Part shown: piece by piece, positions 39,918 to 45,071 of the stretch
Layout: each line of letters begins with the position of its first letter
Numbering within the stretch: position 1 is the stretch's first letter
Source: Candidatus Aminicenantota bacterium
GTDB lineage: Bacteria > Acidobacteriota > Aminicenantia > Aminicenantales > Aminicenantaceae
Assembly: GCA_030614685.1 (NCBI GenBank)
Contig: JAUWTO010000005.1
Coordinates: 1-45,071, forward strand
Direction: 5' to 3'
DNA: 45,071 nt
The notes under the pieces: model-generated
Databases searched by the model: none
What the model was told of the DNA's origin: nothing
What the model saw: the letters and a program-made list of their open reading frames with translations, nothing else
Position numbers and translations under genes: made by a program

Positions 39918-42182
39918 ATGAAAACAAAGATCTGTATCCTGAGTTGCCTCGGGTTGCTCCTCCTCTCCTGTTCTAAGCCTCGAGAGGCGGAGATATTTGA
40001 TCTTTTCCATGAATTTCCCAGTGCTCAGGTGATGGCGGCGGAGGATCATCTTGAGCTGTTTCAAACCTGGACCACGAGAGCCCGCATGTTTGGGTGGACG
40101 CGGAACAGGGAGGTCGACAAATCTGCCCTCCTTGTCTCCACAAATCGGGACCGGGCCGTATTTCGTTTTGGGGCGGCCCAGAGAAAAGATCAGAGGATTC
40201 AACTCAAGCTCCGCTGCCTGCTCCCCCCGGCCACGGGGCCGGCTCCCGAGCTGAGTATCCATTTGAACGGGCATCCGGTTCACTCCGCTCCCTTTCATGG
40301 GATTGAATTCCAGGAACTGACCTTCCCGGCCCCGGAAAAGTACCTCCTCTTCGGCGAGAACTACCTGGAGTTCCGCTGTACACCCCTTCCGGAACAGACC
40401 GGAGGCAAAAACTGGCTTGCACTCCAGAGTTTCCGCTTCATGGGGGGAGACCCGGTCTTTTTTCCCTGGGATGTGCCGGAACCTCAGCTGGTGAAAGCCG
40501 TGACAGAAAAGCGCCTTTTCTCCCGAAAAAATGGCCTCGCGCTGCCCGCCAACTCCAGCCTCGCCTACGTTCTCAAGCTTCCGCCGGAGGCGTCGCTCTC
40601 CTTCGAGTACTCCTTTGATGCTCCCCGGCAGGACCAGGCCTATGGGGAACGATTGGTGATCGGCCTGTCGACCTCGTCCGGGGAGAGCGCAGTTCTGTTC
40701 AATCAGGAACTCGAATCCGGACGCAGGCCCGGCAGAAACCGCATGACCCTTGATCTTTCCGCCTACCGGGATCATGTGTGCCAGGTCAGTTTTGTGTTCC
40801 AGAGCGATCTGCCGCGGGAGAGATCATCCGCCATGGTCCAGATCTCGAACGCACGGATTTCGAGCCGGGCAGGTACGCGCTTACCGGCCGGCAACCCGCC
40901 CCTGGAGGCGGCACCCTCCCAGCCTTTCAACATCATGATCTATCTGGTGGATTGTCTCCGCCCCGACCATCTTCCGTTTTTCGGATACCCGAGGGACACC
41001 GCCCCCCATATGGCCGAGTTCGTGAAGGACAGCGTGCTTTTCCAACAGGCCTATGCCCAGTCTTCATGGACGCGGCCATCCGTCGGCGTGCTGTTTACGG
41101 GCCTCTATCCCTTCCAGCACATGGCCATCGATCTGAAGAGCGGCCTCGCCAAGGAGCACCAGACGCTGGCAGAGATCCTGAAGGAAGCCGGATACCACAC
41201 TCTGGGGGTATCCTCCAACGCAGGGATCAAGCAGTTCTTCAATTTCGATCAGGGATTCTCCTATTTCAAATATCATTCCAACCTGGAGGGGGGGACCGCC
41301 GAGACGCTCAATACCTATGCTTTTGCTCAGCTGCAGGAAAAACAGACGCCCTTTTTCCTTTATGTCCATACCATGGAGCCCCACCGCCCCTACCAGCTCA
41401 AGGAAGAATTCATTCCCGTGTTTACCAAGGAGGAATTGCAGGAGCACAGCCGGATCGTAGAGGTGGAAGGCCTGGGCCGGATCGACCTTTACCAACTCGT
41501 GGCCCAATATGATGCTACCATTGCCCAAAACGATCAGAGCTTCGGCGAGTTGATGGCGGAGCTCAAACGCCTGGGACTCTATGATGAGACCCTCATTGTC
41601 TTGATGTCGGACCATGGGGAGCAGTTCTACGAACACGGCGGATTTGCCCATGGACAGAACCTGTATCAGGAATCGGTCCGGCATCTCTTTGTGGTAAAGC
41701 TACCACGCCAGATAAATGCCGGAAGGGTCATCGCAGAAAATGTCCAGGAGATCGATATCCTGCCCACGCTTCTGGACCTGGCCGGCCTGGCCGTTCCCCG
41801 ATACTGTGCGGGCAAGAGCCTGCGGGACCTGCTGCTGTCCTCCTCTCTGTCCGGCGCCCCCTCCCACAGTGAGATCTTTCTGGAGACCGGTGTCGAGTTG
41901 AACCACAAGGCTGTCGTTGCAGGACACTGGAAACTGATCCACATCGGCAGAGAGTGGAGCGATGAACTGCGGGAATACGAGCTGTTCGACCTGGAACAGG
42001 ATCCGGGTGAGCAGGTGAATCTCATCGGGAGGAACCCGATCGCTTCGGCCTATTTGAAGGGGAGGCTTTCCGGGTGGGCTCAGGCCCAGGAAAAGCTGGC
42101 CACCATCGGGAAGGAAGACATAGAAAAGACGCTGACCGAAAAAGAGATCAAGGAACTCAAGGCCCTGGGATACATCAAATAA
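39918..42182 (+). CDS. Sulfatase-fold (alkaline phosphatase superfamily) lipoprotein
   Basis: The 754-residue protein has a lipobox, LLSC with C18, so it is likely anchored in the outer or inner membrane. Residues about 25-330 form an unrecognised beta-rich N-terminal region. The alkaline-phosphatase-superfamily domain follows: IYLVDCLRPDH with metal ligand D345, then SSWTRPSVG, where T385 sits at the nucleophile position, and MSDHGEQFYEHGGFAHG as further metal ligands. The CxPxR formylglycine motif of true sulfatases is absent. It may therefore be a phosphotransferase, a phosphodiesterase or an unusual sulfatase. The membrane glycosyltransferase gene starts 4 bp downstream, so a glycan or lipid-headgroup role is suggested. 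Confidence 0.8.
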   Translation: MKTKICILSCLGLLLLSCSKPREAEIFDLFHEFPSAQVMAAEDHLELFQTWTTRARMFGWTRNREVDKSALLVSTNRDRAVFRFGAAQRKDQRIQLKLRCLLPPATGPAPELSIHLNGHPVHSAPFHGIEFQELTFPAPEKYLLFGENYLEFRCTPLPEQTGGKNWLALQSFRFMGGDPVFFPWDVPEPQLVKAVTEKRLFSRKNGLALPANSSLAYVLKLPPEASLSFEYSFDAPRQDQAYGERLVIGLSTSSGESAVLFNQELESGRRPGRNRMTLDLSAYRDHVCQVSFVFQSDLPRERSSAMVQISNARISSRAGTRLPAGNPPLEAAPSQPFNIMIYLVDCLRPDHLPFFGYPRDTAPHMAEFVKDSVLFQQAYAQSSWTRPSVGVLFTGLYPFQHMAIDLKSGLAKEHQTLAEILKEAGYHTLGVSSNAGIKQFFNFDQGFSYFKYHSNLEGGTAETLNTYAFAQLQEKQTPFFLYVHTMEPHRPYQLKEEFIPVFTKEELQEHSRIVEVEGLGRIDLYQLVAQYDATIAQNDQSFGELMAELKRLGLYDETLIVLMSDHGEQFYEHGGFAHGQNLYQESVRHLFVVKLPRQINAGRVIAENVQEIDILPTLLDLAGLAVPRYCAGKSLRDLLLSSSLSGAPSHSEIFLETGVELNHKAVVAGHWKLIHIGREWSDELREYELFDLEQDPGEQVNLIGRNPIASAYLKGRLSGWAQAQEKLATIGKEDIEKTLTEKEIKELKALGYIK

Positions 42183-42185
42183 GTC

Positions 42186-43778
42186 ATGACTGAAACCCAG
42201 GGGAAAGAGCCGGCCTCCCGGGCTCTTTTGCTCATTCTGTTATTGAGCCTGTTGATGAATGGGGTGGGCATCTGGTGGGGGCTGCCGGGCAGCGGGTGGG
42301 CCCCCGATGAGGTGGCCCCTTCGCGTGTGATCGCGGGGCTGGAGCAGGGGCTCTCTCAAGGATGGTATGTCAAATACCCTCCCCTCCACTTCTACCTCCT
42401 GACGCTCGCGTACCTTCCCATCCTCGCCCTTCACTGGCTGACCGGGCTGGATCTCCACGGATACCAGGTCAACACCGTGTTTTTTTTCATCGGCCGGTGT
42501 CTGAGCCTGCTCATGGGAACGTCCATCGTGTACATCGTCTACAGATGCGGTCGGGAGATCTTCGACAGGAGAGCGGCGCTTTTCACTGCCCTTATTTCCG
42601 CCCTGAGCGTCCCCTTTGTGTATTATTCCAAGACGGCAAACCTGGAGATCCCTTTCATTTTCTGGTTCATGCTGTCCCTCTGGTTCTACCTCCGGATCCT
42701 AAAAGCGCACCGCCTGGCGGATTATCTTCTGTTCACCGCTGCGGCGGTCTTCAGTGTCTGCACGAAGGACCAGGCGTATGGGTTCTATGTCCTGATGCCG
42801 CTGGGCATCATCCTCTCGGCCCACCTGAGGCGGCGGAAAGAGGACGGTCGGGCCGGGATCATGGCTTCTGTGTTCAATCGGAGGACAATCCTGTCGTTGG
42901 CCCTGGCCGTAGTCCTGTTCGTCCTCATTCAGAACATCCTCTTCAGCCCCGGCGGATTCCTGGGACACGTCAGATTCATCACCGGGCCGGGAAGCCAGAG
43001 GTTTCAGGTCTATGAGAACACACTGTCCGGGCATGCCGGCATGCTGTGGTCCAGCCTGCGCTACATCCGCTTCTCCGTCGGCTGGCCGATGTTCCTGCTC
43101 TGTGCCCTGGGCCTGGCGGCTTTGTTTCGGGCCCGCAAAGAGGCGCCGCTCCTGTTCTGGCTCCTGCTCCCCGGGCTCTCCTACTACATCTTTTTCATCA
43201 GTGTGATCCGGTACAACTGCGTCCGTTTCTTTCTCCCCCTGTGCCTTACGCTCGCCTTTTTTGGAGGGAGGCTGCTCGCCGGCTTCCTGGCACCGGGACG
43301 GCGGCTGCCCGGGCTCCGGATCGCCGCCGTTGTCCTCCTGTTCTTGTATACCGGCCTGTATGCGTCTTCGGGGAACATACAAATGGTCTTCGATGCCAGA
43401 TACAAAGTCGAGAGATCCCTGGAGCGCAACATTGCGCCGGACGCCCTTATCGGACTGGTAGGGTCGAGGATGTATCTGCCCCGGCTCGAGTCCTTTGAGA
43501 TCACACGCCGGATGAAGACCCTGACCAGGAGAACCCTGCAGCGCCTCAAGCCCGATTACCTGCTGGTGAACTCGGATTTTGCCCGGATCAACTCCGAAAA
43601 AGTCTATGACCGCCTGCGCCGGGAGAAGCTGGGTTATCGCCTGGTCCTGCGCTACCGGTTCGAATCCCCATGGCTGCTGTGGAGCTACCGGGATATCTAC
43701 CGGAATGATCAGAAATGGATCTTCACCAACCTCGACAAGATCAATCCTGAGGTCGAGATCTATGAGCGGATCGATTAG
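42186..43778 (+). CDS. GT39/PMT-like membrane glycosyltransferase (ArnT-like fold)
   Basis: The 530-residue protein has about ten or more membrane helices and the GT-C signature of lipid-linked sugar transferases. The first periplasmic loop has WAPDEVAPS with D41 and E42, and KYPPL is at 63-67. FYYSK-type text appears as VYYSKTANLEIPF in the following helix. These match PMT_2/ArnT-type enzymes that move a sugar from polyprenyl phosphate. The C-terminal soluble domain (about 400-530) is without close resemblance. The gene is 4 bp after the sulfatase-fold gene, suggesting cotranscription. The donor sugar and acceptor cannot be told. Confidence 0.82.
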   Translation: MTETQGKEPASRALLLILLLSLLMNGVGIWWGLPGSGWAPDEVAPSRVIAGLEQGLSQGWYVKYPPLHFYLLTLAYLPILALHWLTGLDLHGYQVNTVFFFIGRCLSLLMGTSIVYIVYRCGREIFDRRAALFTALISALSVPFVYYSKTANLEIPFIFWFMLSLWFYLRILKAHRLADYLLFTAAAVFSVCTKDQAYGFYVLMPLGIILSAHLRRRKEDGRAGIMASVFNRRTILSLALAVVLFVLIQNILFSPGGFLGHVRFITGPGSQRFQVYENTLSGHAGMLWSSLRYIRFSVGWPMFLLCALGLAALFRARKEAPLLFWLLLPGLSYYIFFISVIRYNCVRFFLPLCLTLAFFGGRLLAGFLAPGRRLPGLRIAAVVLLFLYTGLYASSGNIQMVFDARYKVERSLERNIAPDALIGLVGSRMYLPRLESFEITRRMKTLTRRTLQRLKPDYLLVNSDFARINSEKVYDRLRREKLGYRLVLRYRFESPWLLWSYRDIYRNDQKWIFTNLDKINPEVEIYERID

Positions 43779-43781
43779 GTC

Positions 43782-44504
43782 CTAGGCTTTCCTGGCAAAG
43801 ATCTGCAGGGATCCCGCGATCTCCCGCAGCCCGGGGACCCTTTCCAGGAACCGGCCGAACCTGTCCACAACTCCGATCATCTTCTTCGGGACCCAGGGAT
43901 GAAGGAAGTCAAAGGGCTCGACAACGATGTCGGTGAAACCCCGATCCTTCAGGAACTTCTTGAGCCTCCACCGGAAGAACGCGGTTTCGTCCGGGGTGTC
44001 GCCCATTAGCCGCTTGATGAAGGGGATGTTCTTCTGCAGCGCCAGCTGGGGATTGACCATGTTCGGCTCACAGAATGCGATGACCCCTCCCTTTTTCAGG
44101 GTCCGCCCGATCTCCTTGAAAGCCGGGTCCATATCCAGGTGATGGAGAACACGAACCCCGATGATGGCATCGAAGAACTTGTCCTGGTAGGGCAGATATT
44201 CGATGTCACTGACCTGGAAGTCCGCCTGCGGGCCGCAGAGCCGGGCTGCCTCGATGACCAAGTCTTCGGCGATATCGATGGCATGCAGGCTGGCCCCGGT
44301 CCTGATAAAGATCTCCGAGAGAAAGCCGGTGCCGCAGCCCACCTCCAGTACGTGCTGGCCGTGGCCCATTCCCGCAGCCTCGATGATCCAGTCCGCCCGG
44401 CGTAGCGTCCCCTTTTGCCCTGCCGGGGTCCCGATGTTCAAAAGCCCGGGCTTCTGGATCAGGTTCTTCGCCCTCTGCGTCTCATAGGTTTTGTTCTGAG
44501 GCAT
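43782..44504 (-). CDS. Class I SAM-dependent methyltransferase
   Basis: The 240-residue protein has a Rossmann methyltransferase fold with motif I VLEVGCGTG at 52-60. The acidic loop LHAIDIAEDLV follows, then DIEYLPYQDKFFDAIIGVRVLHHL and LKKGGVIAFCEPN. These fit the Methyltransf_11/25 group. The C-terminal stretch may help bind substrate. It converges on the GT39-like gene with a 3-bp gap and lies 39 bp downstream of the partial GT2 gene. Its neighbours suggest a lipid or glycan target, but none can be named. Confidence 0.82.
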   Translation of the reverse strand: MPQNKTYETQRAKNLIQKPGLLNIGTPAGQKGTLRRADWIIEAAGMGHGQHVLEVGCGTGFLSEIFIRTGASLHAIDIAEDLVIEAARLCGPQADFQVSDIEYLPYQDKFFDAIIGVRVLHHLDMDPAFKEIGRTLKKGGVIAFCEPNMVNPQLALQKNIPFIKRLMGDTPDETAFFRWRLKKFLKDRGFTDIVVEPFDFLHPWVPKKMIGVVDRFGRFLERVPGLREIAGSLQIFARKA

Positions 44505-44543
44505 GTGTCCGTACCTGTATTAAATCCGGGGTCATCCCCTTTT

Positions 44544-45071
44544 TTATTTGAAAAATCGGTAGTGAAAAAAAGTGGAAATAGCCTTGAATCCGAACATCCA
44601 GCGCAGCTTCTTGCCCTGCTCCTTGGAACGGGGATGGTAGGAGATGGGCACTTCGTGGATCTTGTGGCCGGCCTTCCGCACCTTGGCTGTCACCTCCATA
44701 CAGAATTCAAACCCGATGCAGTTCAAGGGAATCTCCTGCAGGACCTCGGTCCGGAACGCTTTGTAACAGGTGGCGGTATCCGTGGTGTTTGCGGAAAACA
44801 GGATGTTCGCGATCATGTTCAGGGCCTGAACTCCCGCAAAATGATGAAAGTATCCGACCTGGTAGTTCCCGCCCAGAAAACGGTTGGAGAACCACTGGAT
44901 AAGGAAGCGGAAATTCTTTACGTTCAGGTGGCGGCTTCCGTAAACCACCTGGACCGTGGGATCCTTGAACAATTCATAGATCGGGAGGTAGTCCTGTGGA
45001 TCATACTCGAGGTCGGCATCCTGGATAATGACGATGTCGCCCCGAACGTGGCCGAGTGCGGTGCGGATGGC
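44544..45071 (-). CDS. Family 2 glycosyltransferase (partial, N-terminus off window)
   Basis: The frame continues to the right edge, giving 176 residues of the C-terminal part. I read VIIQDADLEYDP, whose DAD is the metal-binding DxD motif of GT-A enzymes. VYGSRHLN follows, then TDTATCYKAFR near the acceptor site and GFEFCMEVTAKVRKAGHKIHEVPISYHPR. These match dolichyl/polyprenyl-phosphate sugar synthases (DPM1-like). Such an enzyme would make the lipid-linked sugar used by GT39-type transferases such as the one encoded at 42186, a plausible but unproven link. The start codon and the UDP/GDP-binding half are outside the window. Confidence 0.88.
   Translation of the reverse strand, partial: AIRTALGHVRGDIVIIQDADLEYDPQDYLPIYELFKDPTVQVVYGSRHLNVKNFRFLIQWFSNRFLGGNYQVGYFHHFAGVQALNMIANILFSANTTDTATCYKAFRTEVLQEIPLNCIGFEFCMEVTAKVRKAGHKIHEVPISYHPRSKEQGKKLRWMFGFKAISTFFHYRFFK

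Overview
The window is a gene-dense stretch of a diderm bacterial chromosome. It has LPS export genes, a complete Tol-Pal set, an outer-membrane barrel protein and lipoproteins. I see no transposase, phage gene, CRISPR array, rRNA or tRNA. The rpoN-type operon carrying hprK and a PTS phosphorelay, a large Asp-box propeller protein and the Tol-Pal/CpoB layout fit Acidobacteriota or Aminicenantes-like lineages, or possibly a former deltaproteobacterial group. This placement is an inference with modest confidence. Vegetative promoters are easy to read: many intergenic gaps hold TTGACN-17 bp-TATAAT-like pairs.

Layout. 1-3597 (minus): ftsY-ribD-ribE-ribBA, tightly overlapping and driven from a strong promoter. 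3687-5411 (plus): recJ. 5520-12390 (plus): an LPS-export/sigma-54 operon of a long LptC-LptA fusion, lptB, rpoN, hpf, ptsN, hprK and rapZ. After a 389-bp gap with repeats comes a mannose-type EIIA-HPr-EI set (12780-15248). 15249-21047 (minus): tolQ-tolR-tolA-tolB, then a 298-bp gap with its own promoter, then pal-cpoB-ssb-cupin. 21244-23357 (plus): ktrB and ktrA potassium uptake. 23354-25720 (minus): an MrfA-type helicase, divergent from uvrA (25831-28350, plus). A secreted 1049-residue propeller protein follows, then holB-ricT. 33521-34765 (minus): an ECF-like sigma factor with a zinc-finger anti-sigma factor. 34997-35224 (plus): a small unknown ORF sharing a bidirectional terminator with ftsK. 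35248-39590 (minus): ftsK, rsmA and an AMIN-barrel protein. 39918-45071: an alkaline-phosphatase-fold lipoprotein, a GT39-like membrane glycosyltransferase, a methyltransferase and a partial GT2 enzyme, which looks like a surface-glycan neighbourhood.

How it works together. Much of the window concerns envelope upkeep: Lpt for LPS export, Tol-Pal/CpoB for outer-membrane constriction, FtsK for chromosome segregation at division, FtsY for membrane targeting, and glycan genes at the right end. The PTS proteins form a phosphorelay with no sugar permease in view, so it is probably regulatory. DNA repair is represented by RecJ, SSB, UvrA and the MrfA-like helicase.

Most notable observations: a UvrA that lacks the insertion domain; an unusually long LptC-LptA single-chain bridge; several genes whose promoters sit so close to the start codon that the mRNAs should be leaderless or nearly so; a dispersed intergenic sequence found in two gaps; an AMIN-beta-barrel fusion; and a helical insertion in the Asp-box propeller. 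I did not find a clearly new multi-gene system.
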